Assembly: GCF_000724545.1 (NCBI RefSeq)
Contig: NZ_JHBV01000041.1
Coordinates: forward strand, 124,001-188,000
Source of the DNA: Aureispira sp. CCB-QB1
Lineage (GTDB): Bacteria > Bacteroidota > Bacteroidia > Chitinophagales > Saprospiraceae
Direction: 5' to 3'
DNA: 64,000 bases
The notes under the pieces: model-generated
Told to the model about the DNA's origin: nothing
Seen by the model: the letters and a program-made list of their open reading frames with translations, nothing else
The model's database searches: none
In this document: one piece after another, positions 1-7,196 of the stretch
How positions within the stretch are numbered: position 1 is the stretch's first letter
Layout of the letters: each line of letters starts with the position of its first letter
Position numbers and translations under genes: made by a program

Positions 1-2
1 AA

Positions 3-491
3 ATTGCGTCCAATCAAGTTCGGGTTAGCAATGCAAAAGGGAAGCCTCGCCCTGAAATGCTAAAACTTTGTATTGGTCAAATGGAGGGTTACGTTACAGA
101 ACAGTTGTTTTATTTTTCTTACCCTTATGCTTATGATAAAGCCAAAGCCTTTGTTCAGGCAGTTAAAGAAACTTGGGCAACGCTTCCTTTTCAATATGAG
201 GAATTGCGAGTCAATTATCTCGGTATTAATGGCATTCACGAAGATGCTGCTCCTATACTCCCCAAAGATACGATTGATAACATGAATGAAATTGGAGTGA
301 GAATTGCGTTTCGCCATCAAGATAAGAAAGTTGGCAAACTATTGATTCAATCGATTGTTTGCTTAGGATTAAATGGTCCTCCAGGTTTGGCAGCCAGTAT
401 GAATTGGGGTAAAGCTGCGTCCATTCGTCTAGGATTGTTTCCTACCCTCATTCCAAGAAAATATGTTGTTCCTAAAATTACGTTGTATTAA
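3..491 (+). CDS. AtuA family protein (acyclic terpene utilisation, DUF1446), C-terminal part
   Basis: The reading frame is open from the first base, so the gene begins upstream and only about 162 C-terminal residues are present. The stretch VRVSNAKGKPRPEMLKL followed by a Gly-rich GLNGPPGLAA segment matches the C-terminal half of AtuA/DUF1446 proteins. These are known from acyclic terpene and leucine/isovalerate catabolism in Pseudomonas, although the exact reaction of AtuA is not established. The internal ATG at 57 is not a start because conserved sequence precedes it. The stop lies one base before the next ATG, so the two genes are translationally close and probably one operon with the haemoglobin gene that follows. 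Confidence 0.8.
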   Translation: MASNQVRVSNAKGKPRPEMLKLCIGQMEGYVTEQLFYFSYPYAYDKAKAFVQAVKETWATLPFQYEELRVNYLGINGIHEDAAPILPKDTIDNMNEIGVRIAFRHQDKKVGKLLIQSIVCLGLNGPPGLAASMNWGKAASIRLGLFPTLIPRKYVVPKITLY

Positions 492-492
492 C

Positions 493-807
493 ATGAAAAA
501 GATAAAATTAATTGACCTTGCAGCTGCCCGTTCTGGCGATAAAAATGATATTTGTAATATTGGTGTTCTAGCCAATAGTTTGGAACATTATCACTTGCTA
601 AAAGAGCATCTGACTGCTGAAAAAGTTAAAGCACACTTTGGTAACCTTATCAAAGGAAAGGTGGTGCGTTACGAATGGGATGCTTTGGAAGCACTCAACT
701 TTGTTTGCTACGAAGCACTAGATGGTGGCGCTTCTCGCTCCTTGCGAGTCGATACTTTAGGGAAAAATTTCTCTAGCCACTTATTGCGAATGGAATTAGA
801 AATTTAA
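493..807 (+). CDS. AtuA-associated small domain protein (AtuA-like ferredoxin-fold domain)
   Basis: A 104-residue protein beginning MKKIKLIDLAAARSGDK. The AxARSGDK and (A/C)NIGV segments, KAHFGNLIKG, and the ending GGASRSLRVDTLGKNF match the small domain that in many bacteria is fused to the C-terminus of AtuA. Here it is a separate gene. I chose the ATG at 493 over the in-frame upstream start at 463 because the latter lies inside the preceding gene and the family homology begins at 493. It presumably forms a complex with the upstream AtuA product (inference from frequent fusion). Confidence 0.8.
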   Translation: MKKIKLIDLAAARSGDKNDICNIGVLANSLEHYHLLKEHLTAEKVKAHFGNLIKGKVVRYEWDALEALNFVCYEALDGGASRSLRVDTLGKNFSSHLLRMELEI

Positions 808-810
808 CAG

Positions 811-1203
811 ATGACTTCAACAAAAGATATACAAACTAGAGCTGACGTAGAGCACTTGATTAGAACTTTTTATGAAAAAGTATTGGTAGACAAAACCATT
901 GCCTTTATTTTTATAGATGTTGCTCAAATTGACTTAGACAAGCATTTTCCTCACTTATTTGATTTTTGGGAAAATATTTTGTTAACTCCCAATGGATACA
1001 AAAGAAATGTGTTGAAAGTACACTTAGATTTAAACCAAAAAGTTCCCCTTCGCCAAGAGCATTTTGAACGTTGGCTAGAACTATTTACCAACACCGTAGA
1101 TGAGCTTTTTGAAGGAACAGTTGCCAATAATGCCAAAAATAAAGCCTTGTCTATTGCTACGGTGATGCAAACAAAATTGCACCGGTCTAAGGGTTTGTTG
1201 TAA
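811..1203 (+). CDS. Group III truncated haemoglobin
   Basis: 130 residues, the normal length for a truncated globin. The pattern IFIDVAQIDLDKHFPHLFDFW, then LKVHLDL and EHFERWLELF, is typical of group III (ctb-type) truncated haemoglobins. H71 in LKVHLDL is the expected proximal haem ligand. The family binds O2, NO or cyanide in the cytoplasm. The physiological role here is unknown. It begins three bases after the upstream stop (TAACAG then ATG) and likely shares that transcript. Its 3' end overlaps the convergent MocR gene by 17 bp, leaving no room for a dedicated terminator. Confidence 0.88.
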   Translation: MTSTKDIQTRADVEHLIRTFYEKVLVDKTIAFIFIDVAQIDLDKHFPHLFDFWENILLTPNGYKRNVLKVHLDLNQKVPLRQEHFERWLELFTNTVDELFEGTVANNAKNKALSIATVMQTKLHRSKGLL

Positions 1204-2659
1204 CGATAGATTTTTTAAAAATAAGAACCGCTTCTTCCAATTCATCCAGCGTCATAGAAGTAAATCCCAATCGAGTTGCTTTTAGGTTCGGTACATTAAT
1301 AGTATACCCCTCTCCTGAAGAAAAGAAAAGCCCTTGTCGAAGGGCTTTTTGGGCACTGCTTTGCACATCTATTTGGTTGTCAAAAACAGTCCAAATGGCC
1401 ATTCCTCCATTGGGTTTGTCAAAATAAACGACATCACTCATATAAGTTTTTAGCAATTCATCCAAACGATCTCTTCGCTGCTGATAGATGCGCAACGATT
1501 TTCGAATGTGTCGCTGAATTTCTCCAGTTTGAAACAGCTCTGCTATCGCTTTTTCGAGCGGAAAATCTCCTTGTCGATCAATAACCCTTCTCAACCTAGC
1601 CATCTCATTAATCAAATCAGGATGGGCGGCAACAAAACCTACCCGAAAAGCAGGTGCCATTACTTTACTCAAAGAGCCAATATAAATAACGTGCTTCAAC
1701 TGATCGATACTCGCCAAAGGCAGGATTGGATTTCTCTGATAATGAAAGTCATAATCGTAATCGTCCTCTATAATAGCAAAACTATGCTCTTGCGCCAATT
1801 TTAATAGTTTTAATCTCCTATCAGCACTCAAGGTCACCGTTGTTGGATGATGGTGGTGGGAAGCAACATAAATTGCCCGTATTGGTTTATGCCGACAATA
1901 CTGTTCCAACTGCTCTACAACAACTCCTTGCTCATCAACATCAATATAAACCAATTCTGCCCCTAATTCTTGAAACATCATATTTGCAGTACTATAATTT
2001 AACCTACCAACGACTACAATATCTTTGGGTTTCACTAGAATCTGCGCTACCATATAAAGCCCCATGACAGAACCTCTCGAAATTAACATATTATCTACCC
2101 CTAGTGCAATTCCCCTCGTACTTTGAAGATACTCTACCAATTCTGTTCTCAGCTCCAAGCCTCCTTTTGTTGTTCCATATACCAATCCTTTTTTAAAACT
2201 AGAGCGCTGAATGACCGATCGGTACGCCCTTCCCAAAGCTGTCAACGGAGCCAAACGAACATCTGGTACGCCATCATTGAACTGCAAACGACTAAGTGGC
2301 ATAGGATGAGCAGGCTTTATATACCTAAGTGGTTGTATCGCATAACCAATTTTATTAGAAGCTGTATTTCCTTCTCTTTTCAACTCTTGTGCCTTTATGG
2401 TAGGAATTTTTTGATGTACAAATACACCACGCTTCGGACGTATTTCTACCCAGCCCTGCGCCTCTAATTCCTCATAAGCAACTGTAATGGTATTTCTGTG
2501 GACTTCTAACAATTGCCCCAACACTCTAGAACCTGGCAATTTTGTTTCTGCTGATAATTTTCCTTGTTGGATTAGCTTGGCAAATGCTTCTACAATCTGT
2601 AAATAAATAGCTGTCTTGCTTGAGCGACAAATTGGAATTAAGTTTTTGTAAGGCAACAT
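1187..2659 (-). CDS. MocR/PdxR-type transcriptional regulator (GntR HTH + aminotransferase domain)
   Basis: 490 residues. Residues 1-80 form a GntR winged helix-turn-helix (LQIVEAFAKLIQQGKL, then PGSRVLGQLLEVHRNT, ending GWVEIRPKRGVFV). Residues ~115-485 are a fold-type I aminotransferase domain with the DDYDYDFHY segment and the PLP-lysine motif GSLSKVMAPAFRVGF. MocR proteins sense pyridoxal phosphate or amino compounds and often control vitamin B6 genes. Downstream on the other strand are a JAB-like gene and a PPOX-family gene that share an operator (2673-2705 and 3587-3620). The first operator copy starts 14 bp from this gene's own start codon, so autoregulation is likely. Confidence 0.9.
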   Translation of the reverse strand: MLPYKNLIPICRSSKTAIYLQIVEAFAKLIQQGKLSAETKLPGSRVLGQLLEVHRNTITVAYEELEAQGWVEIRPKRGVFVHQKIPTIKAQELKREGNTASNKIGYAIQPLRYIKPAHPMPLSRLQFNDGVPDVRLAPLTALGRAYRSVIQRSSFKKGLVYGTTKGGLELRTELVEYLQSTRGIALGVDNMLISRGSVMGLYMVAQILVKPKDIVVVGRLNYSTANMMFQELGAELVYIDVDEQGVVVEQLEQYCRHKPIRAIYVASHHHHPTTVTLSADRRLKLLKLAQEHSFAIIEDDYDYDFHYQRNPILPLASIDQLKHVIYIGSLSKVMAPAFRVGFVAAHPDLINEMARLRRVIDRQGDFPLEKAIAELFQTGEIQRHIRKSLRIYQQRRDRLDELLKTYMSDVVYFDKPNGGMAIWTVFDNQIDVQSSAQKALRQGLFFSSGEGYTINVPNLKATRLGFTSMTLDELEEAVLIFKKSIVTTNP

Positions 2660-2660
2660 A

Positions 2661-2722
2661 ACTGGACTATTAAACTTATAAAAAGTGGACTAAATAAATA
2701 GTCCTATAAAGCTATAATTTTG
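2661..2722 (+). promoter_or_regulatory. Divergent MocR operator and TAnnTTTG promoter for the JAB-like gene
   Basis: TGGACTA occurs at 2663-2669 and 2686-2692 (23 bp apart) and the inverted form TAGTCC at 2699-2704. Ten bases beyond it is TAATTTTG (2715-2722), a perfect Bacteroidota -7 box reading toward the gene at 2832. The block 2673-2705 recurs, with nearly the same sequence and identical spacing to a -7-like box, at 3587-3637. The regulator's start codon is at 2659, so the same site could control both directions. That the MocR protein binds here is inference. Confidence 0.65.
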
Positions 2723-2831
2723 TGTCTACAAGTCCTAATTAATCGGATAAAATTCTTTCAACAGTTCCGTCTATCATTCGTCCATTTGTCGAAGTTTATT
2801 CCATCTATTTTTAACACGAACAACACGCTTT

Positions 2832-3560
2832 ATGAGTACCACAATGCCCCTTCATTGGATAATATTTCTAAGTACCTTCTTTACCATCAACTCTAGTTTA
2901 CTAGGCAGACCTTATAGCACTTTATTACACGACTACACCATCAACGAGAAAGGTCGTATTAATCTTATTAAAGAGACCAAAGATAGTTTTGATCGGCTGA
3001 TTTTGGTGATTGGAAAAAGAAGCAACATCTATTATCAAAAACAAAAAGGAACCATTTTAAATCGTCACATTTTATTAAAAAAAGGCATCTTACAGCATAC
3101 AATACCACTCAAAGGACGAGCCAATGGACAGCATTTTAAAGGATTGCAAATCTCCTTTAGAGAAGATTTTGAAGGAGCAAAACGCTTATTTGAATTCTTA
3201 GCTGATCATACTTCCATAGAGTGGTCTTTGCTTTCTATTGGAATTAATAAACAATCCAGAAGTTTTATCTATACGACCTATAGCGACAAACTAGAATTCT
3301 TTGGGTCTATAAAAGTTCATCACCTACTCAATTACCCCAAAAAGATTGACTTTTTAAAACATTATCACAATCATCCTAGGGCTGTAAATGATCCAATAGG
3401 CAAACACGCTTTCCCTTCTAATTCAGATTTAGATTTCAGGAATAAAGTATTAAAAAAGGAACTTTCATTGGTGGAGTTTCTGATTCGAACGGATGGTTTT
3501 TATGTAGACTATAGTAACCCTAAGGAGTGGTATAAAAATAAAACAGAAGAATGGTTGTAA
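2832..3560 (+). CDS. Secreted free-standing JAB/JAMM-like protein (JAB-like toxin 1 type)
   Basis: 242 residues. The first ~26 residues are hydrophobic and look like a signal peptide (WIIFLSTFFTINSSLLG). From residue ~30, DYTINEKGRINLIKETKDSFDRL resembles the opening of JAB-like toxin domains found at the C-termini of Bacteroidota Rhs/polymorphic toxins. Near residues 178-198, HYHNHPR...FPSNSDLD gives HxHP and SxxD elements of a JAMM zinc-peptidase site, with a longer spacer than the textbook HxHx7SxxD. There is no Rhs body, delivery domain or neighbouring immunity gene. It is transcribed from the MocR-type operator. Zinc peptidase activity is inferred, not shown. Confidence 0.6.
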   Translation: MSTTMPLHWIIFLSTFFTINSSLLGRPYSTLLHDYTINEKGRINLIKETKDSFDRLILVIGKRSNIYYQKQKGTILNRHILLKKGILQHTIPLKGRANGQHFKGLQISFREDFEGAKRLFEFLADHTSIEWSLLSIGINKQSRSFIYTTYSDKLEFFGSIKVHHLLNYPKKIDFLKHYHNHPRAVNDPIGKHAFPSNSDLDFRNKVLKKELSLVEFLIRTDGFYVDYSNPKEWYKNKTEEWL

Positions 3561-3586
3561 ACCTATTGTTTCAAAAGTGACCTAGT

Positions 3587-3637
3587 AACTTTATAAAAAC
3601 TGGATTCAAAAAATAGTCCTAAAACAGCATAGATTTA
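3587..3637 (+). promoter_or_regulatory. Second copy of the MocR-type operator with -7-like box
   Basis: The block 3587-3620 aligns with 2673-2705: both carry an AACTT(T)ATAAAAA left part, a TGGA(C/T)T core and a right TAGTCCT. In both copies nine bases separate TAGTCCT from the first base of the -7 element (here TAGATTTA, 3630-3637). It lies about 100 bp before the PPOX-family gene and in the same orientation, so the two genes appear co-regulated from separate promoters. Confidence 0.6.
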
Positions 3638-3734
3638 CACTCTACTTTACGGCACAAAAAACGAAAAACCACAACCACGTAGTAGAAACATAGCTAAACT
3701 CAATATATACGAATTCTAAAAACACGATTGACTA

Positions 3735-4406
3735 ATGGAAAAAAAATCATTGCAAAGTCCCCGCACCAAAATAAAAAGAGTCCCCAAACGCGGCTTATAC
3801 GATCCAACAAGCATCTACAACGTTTTGGATGCAGCTTATTTAGCCAATATTGGATTTAATTACCAAGAACAACCGTTTGTCATTCCAACGCTCTATGGTC
3901 GGTTGGGAGAATACTTATATATACATGGTGCTGCTAGTAGTCGTATGCTAAAAAGCATTGTTAGCCAAACTATTTGTCTAAGTGTTTCATTGGTTGATGG
4001 CTTGGTATTAGCCCGTTCTGCATTTCACCACTCCATGAATTACCGTTCCGTTAATTTACTAGGCAAGCCAATTGTTGTTGACAGCCCCGAGGAGAAAGAA
4101 TTGGGGTTAAAAATCATCTCCGAACACTTAATTCCCAATCGCTGGGACGAAGTTCGTCCTCCAAATTCAAAAGAGTTAAAAGGAACGACTGTTTTAAAAC
4201 TAAAAATTGAAGAAGGGGCTGCCAAAATACGAGTCGGTCATCCCAAAGATGAAAAAGAAGATTATAATTTACCCATTTGGGCAGGTCAAATTCCATTGCA
4301 AACAAGTACTTTAAAAGCTATTCCAGATGATCGGCTTGATCCTACTATTCCTATTAGTAATAGTGTCCAAAAATACATTCAAAAGCATTCAAAACTTGTT
4401 GAATAG
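3735..4406 (+). CDS. Pyridoxamine 5'-phosphate oxidase-family flavin-binding protein
   Basis: 223 residues. RVPKRGLYDPTSIYNVLDAA, IPTLYGRLGEYLYIHGAASS, LVLARSAFHHSMNYRSV and EVRPPNSKELKGT are characteristic of the FMN-binding split-barrel proteins annotated as PPOX family or flavin-nucleotide-binding. They are related to but distinct from PdxH. In many bacteria such genes sit next to MocR/PdxR regulators, as here. A B6-related or flavin-linked redox role is inferred; the substrate is unknown. It has its own operator-promoter upstream and a strong terminator just downstream. Confidence 0.82.
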   Translation: MEKKSLQSPRTKIKRVPKRGLYDPTSIYNVLDAAYLANIGFNYQEQPFVIPTLYGRLGEYLYIHGAASSRMLKSIVSQTICLSVSLVDGLVLARSAFHHSMNYRSVNLLGKPIVVDSPEEKELGLKIISEHLIPNRWDEVRPPNSKELKGTTVLKLKIEEGAAKIRVGHPKDEKEDYNLPIWAGQIPLQTSTLKAIPDDRLDPTIPISNSVQKYIQKHSKLVE

Positions 4407-4757
4407 TTTGCATATTCAATATACAAGCCCTTTTAAGACCCTATCTTAGAGGGGCATTTTTCCATCTCATAGATTTAATTTGATTTTGTGTAGAATAATC
4501 ATTTTATAAATAACTGTTTATAATGATAATCAAGCAACTCACCTTCATTGTTATATAACAATTCTACAAATTGCTTTTTTCATACGCTAACTTTAATCCT
4601 CCAATAAATAGCTTTTCTAATATCTATCCTTTACTTTTGTGGTTAGTAGCTTGTGCATTTCTTTAACAATCATATTACAATCCAAAGCACATTTTGCACA
4701 GACTATTGACATACAAGCATTCTAAAAAGAAGTATTTGAGAACAGAGTAGAGAAACA
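4407..4757. other. Intergenic region before thiH
   Basis: This 351-bp gap holds the terminator of the PPOX gene (4427-4462), an AT-rich hairpin (4498-4527, arms ATCATTTTATAAA and TTTATAATGAT) and a perfect 14-bp palindrome TTGTTATATAACAA (4548-4561). I found no TPP-riboswitch core (no CTGAGA-type element) and no clear TAnnTTTG box before thiH. Confidence 0.5.
4427..4462 (+). terminator. Intrinsic terminator after PPOX gene
   Basis: GCCCTTTTAAGA pairs with TCTTAGAGGGGC through 12 base pairs (including G-U) around a CCCTA loop. A T run follows at 4457-4462. Confidence 0.8.
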
Positions 4758-5870
4758 ATGAGTAGTTTTAAAACAATATTTGATCAGCACGATTGGAATA
4801 CCGTGAAAGCTAGTATTTACAGCAAAACTAGTGTAGATGTAGAACGTGCTTTGACTGCCTCTAAACGTACCATAGAGGATTTTAAAGCCTTAATATCCCC
4901 AGCAGCGGCCCCTTATTTAGAGCAAATGGCGCAGTTGAGTCATGAGTTAACACTCAAACGGTTTGGGCGAACGATGCAACTCTACATTCCGATGTACTTG
5001 TCCAACGAATGTCAAAATATTTGCACTTATTGCGGCTTTAGTTTAGACAATAAAATTGCACGACGCACACTTAATGGCTTTGAAATCTTGCAAGAAATTG
5101 AAACACTAAAAGGCATGGGCTATGAACATGTTTTGTTAGTAACAGGAGAAGCCAACAAAACCGTAGGCGTTGATTATTTCAAAAAAGCATTAGAAATTGT
5201 TACCCCTCATTTTGCGCATGTGTCTATGGAAGTTCAACCGCTAGACCAAGCAGATTATGAGGTTTTACTTCCGATGGGCTTGAATACCGTTTTAGTCTAC
5301 CAAGAAACGTATCATCAAGAGGATTATAAAAAACACCACCCTAAAGGAAAAAAGTCTAATTTTTATTATCGTCTAGATACGCCCGATCGTTTGGGCAAAG
5401 CGGGGGTTCACAAAATTGGCTTGGGTACATTAATTGGCTTGGAAGATTGGCGGACAGATAGTTTTTTCACGGCTTTGCATTTAGATTACTTAGAACGAAC
5501 CTACTGGAAAACCAAGTACACCATTTCGTTTCCTAGGCTGCGTCCTTTTTCGGGGGGCTTAGAACCAAAAGTAGCTATGAATGATAGAGAATTGGTACAA
5601 TTAATCTGTGCGTATCGCATTTTTAATGAAGAGGTAGAACTTTCTATTTCTACTCGTGAAACAGAAATTTTCCGTAATAATATTATTAAGCTAGGGATTA
5701 CTTCTATGAGCGCAGGATCTAAGACAAATCCAGGGGGCTATACGGTAGAACCTCAATCTTTAGAACAGTTTGAAATTTCGGACGAACGCTCTCCCGCTAC
5801 AATTGTTAAAATGCTAAAAGAACAAGGCTACGAACCCGTTTGGAAAGACTGGGAAATGGCTTACAATTAA
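4758..5870 (+). CDS. thiH: 2-iminoacetate synthase ThiH (radical SAM, thiamine thiazole synthesis)
   Basis: 370 residues, normal for ThiH. The radical-SAM cluster motif CQNICTYC supplies C85, C89 and C92 (CxxxCxxC). Other family segments include LLVTGEANKTVGVDYF, MEVQPLDQADYEVL, VYQETYHQEDYKKHHPKGKK and the C-terminal GSKTNPGGYTVE. The enzyme cleaves tyrosine to dehydroglycine and p-cresol for thiazole assembly with ThiG/ThiS. It stands alone: no thiC, thiS, thiG or thiE flanks it, so the rest of the pathway must be elsewhere. The 15-base purine-rich leader before ATG is consistent with this start. Confidence 0.93.
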   Translation: MSSFKTIFDQHDWNTVKASIYSKTSVDVERALTASKRTIEDFKALISPAAAPYLEQMAQLSHELTLKRFGRTMQLYIPMYLSNECQNICTYCGFSLDNKIARRTLNGFEILQEIETLKGMGYEHVLLVTGEANKTVGVDYFKKALEIVTPHFAHVSMEVQPLDQADYEVLLPMGLNTVLVYQETYHQEDYKKHHPKGKKSNFYYRLDTPDRLGKAGVHKIGLGTLIGLEDWRTDSFFTALHLDYLERTYWKTKYTISFPRLRPFSGGLEPKVAMNDRELVQLICAYRIFNEEVELSISTRETEIFRNNIIKLGITSMSAGSKTNPGGYTVEPQSLEQFEISDERSPATIVKMLKEQGYEPVWKDWEMAYN

Positions 5871-5897
5871 CTATATTTCATTTAGATATTAAAATAC

Positions 5898-6383
5898 ATG
5901 GAACCAAGAATAGAGTTTTTGCCACAAAAAAAACTAGTCGGCAAATCAGTAGAAATGAGCCTAGCCAATGACAAAACGGTTGAGTTATGGAAAAGCGTGA
6001 TGCCTTTGGTCAAAACCTTGCCTAATAGTGTTAGTAATGAGTTGTTTTCGATCCAAGTATACGATACAGCAATTAGCTTTGATAACTTTACTCCTGAAAC
6101 CAATTTCACCAAATGGGCAGCCGTTGAGGTTAGTCATTACAAACAGATTCCCGAAGAACTTTCCTCTTTTACATTGAGTGGTGGTCTGTACGCTATTTTT
6201 GTGCACAAAGGCGCTCCAGAGGACTTTCCTAAAACGAGCCAATACATTTTTGGTCAATGGCTTCCGCAATCCGATTACGAATTGGATCAACGAGAACATT
6301 TTGAGTTGTTGGGCGACAAGTACAAGAATAATTCTCCCGACTCTGAAGAAGAAGTCTGGATTCCTATTCGTTTAAAACGATAA
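5898..6383 (+). CDS. GyrI-like / AraC effector-binding domain protein
   Basis: 161 residues, no signal peptide. MEPRIEFLPQKKLVGKSVEMS at the start and GLYAIFVHKGAPEDFP ... GQWLPQSDYELDQREHFELL ... EVWIPIRLKR at the end match the GyrI-like small-molecule-binding (SOUL/GyrI) fold. That fold occurs as a stand-alone protein and as the C-terminal domain of AraC/MerR regulators. Here there is no DNA-binding domain. The ligand is unknown. It lies 27 bp after thiH on the same strand and may be cotranscribed, which does not by itself imply a thiamine role. The strong palindromic terminator at 6387-6427 ends the unit. Confidence 0.8.
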   Translation: MEPRIEFLPQKKLVGKSVEMSLANDKTVELWKSVMPLVKTLPNSVSNELFSIQVYDTAISFDNFTPETNFTKWAAVEVSHYKQIPEELSSFTLSGGLYAIFVHKGAPEDFPKTSQYIFGQWLPQSDYELDQREHFELLGDKYKNNSPDSEEEVWIPIRLKR

Positions 6384-6386
6384 GAT

Positions 6387-6427
6387 TGTTTAAACTGGGC
6401 TTTAAATATTAAAGCCCAGTTTAAACA
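6387..6427. terminator. Bidirectional terminator, perfect 19-bp inverted repeat
   Basis: The arm TGTTTAAACTGGGCTTTAA (6387-6405) is followed by a 3-base loop ATA and its exact complement (6409-6427). It sits four bases after one stop and four bases before the convergent stop at 6431, so it serves both genes. Confidence 0.85.
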
Positions 6428-6430
6428 GCC

Positions 6431-6952
6431 TTAACTAGCCCCTTCATACAATCGACAAACAACAGCCCCAGAGTCGCCTGTTAAAAACAAAACTCGATAT
6501 GTCTTATCTGCTGATAGGTTATATACCAACATTCCATCTTCTCGAACTTCGTTAGGCTCCCCCAATAATTCTTTTAAGTCGTTCACAGACATCACTTGAA
6601 CCGCTTCGTCTATATTTGGCTCTACTATATTATCCTCTAACAAATCAACAGGGCAACTCGGTAATATTGTTTCAAATTTATTAAAAACGCCTTGCCTATC
6701 GGCACCATCCAATGCTTTGAACTTGACACACAAACCCAATACATCATTGGTTAGTTGACTTTGATCAAAGGTAGCTTGAGGCTCCGTCTCTACAACCTCT
6801 TCCTTCATAATGTCTTTTACCAATGCCTTGTCCGCCTCCGATAATTCTTTGGATGGCTCTGCATCTTGTGAGGTTTCAGAAGGAGTATTTTCACAAGCTA
6901 CAGTTATCAATAAAAATAATGTTACTATAAAATAGAATCGTTTGGTACTCAT
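6431..6952 (-). CDS. Lipoprotein of unknown function
   Basis: 173 residues. A hydrophobic start followed by LLITVAC is a lipobox, so Cys20 should be lipidated. An acidic, Ser/Glu-rich linker follows (residues ~22-55). The C-terminal part has DLKELLGEPNEVREDGMLVYNL and a final short beta-rich segment, which resembles the small SmpA/BamE-like fold of many Bacteroidota lipoproteins; this is only a weak resemblance. Two cysteines (LGLCVKF, LPSCPVD) could form a disulfide. It is monocistronic between a bidirectional terminator and another hairpin at 7001-7043. I do not recognise a specific function. Confidence 0.75.
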   Translation of the reverse strand: MSTKRFYFIVTLFLLITVACENTPSETSQDAEPSKELSEADKALVKDIMKEEVVETEPQATFDQSQLTNDVLGLCVKFKALDGADRQGVFNKFETILPSCPVDLLEDNIVEPNIDEAVQVMSVNDLKELLGEPNEVREDGMLVYNLSADKTYRVLFLTGDSGAVVCRLYEGAS

Positions 6953-7000
6953 TTTTTTGAATATTTATGGTGATTAGAATGTTTGTTGACCATTATACAC

Positions 7001-7043
7001 AAAAAGAACCTACAGTCAATAGTTAGAATTGTAGGTTCTTTTT
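7001..7043 (-). terminator. Terminator hairpin, perfect 14-bp stem
   Basis: AAAAAGAACCTACA (7001-7014) and TGTAGGTTCTTTTT (7030-7043) are exact complements around a 15-base loop. On the minus strand it lies about 155 bp beyond the thioredoxin-like gene and ends in a T run. It probably terminates that operon before the lipoprotein gene. Confidence 0.7.
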
Positions 7044-7149
7044 GCTTTTGGTACGCTACATAATGCTTTCTTACATAACAAATGAAATGCACATTTTGTT
7101 AAACAAAAGTCAGCTTATGTGTAAATCATACTCTTGCCTTCTATCCTAT

Positions 7150-7194
7150 TAGTAGTTAGCTACGCTGCTACTTCGTGGTTTCAACGAACTATTG
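7150..7194 (+). mobile_element. MITE-like element copy A (short, internally deleted)
   Basis: The right end GCTGCTACTTCGTGGTTTC plus AACGAACTATTG is shared with the copies at 34012, 47784 and 61909. The left end TAGTAGTT is shared with the copy at 61690. Perfect 6-bp direct repeats TCCTAT flank it (7144-7149 and 7195-7200). The right direct repeat contains the stop codon of the thioredoxin-like gene (7197-7199, complement TAG), so insertion occurred right at the end of that gene. Confidence 0.7.
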
Positions 7195-7196
7195 TC

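Noticed and set aside
4705-4712. TTGACA-like -35 sequence before thiH
   Set aside because: Bacteroidota promoters use TTTG/TAnnTTTG boxes and no matching -10 element is spaced properly.
4407-4757. TPP riboswitch before thiH
   Set aside because: I could not find the conserved TPP-riboswitch core bases in this gap.
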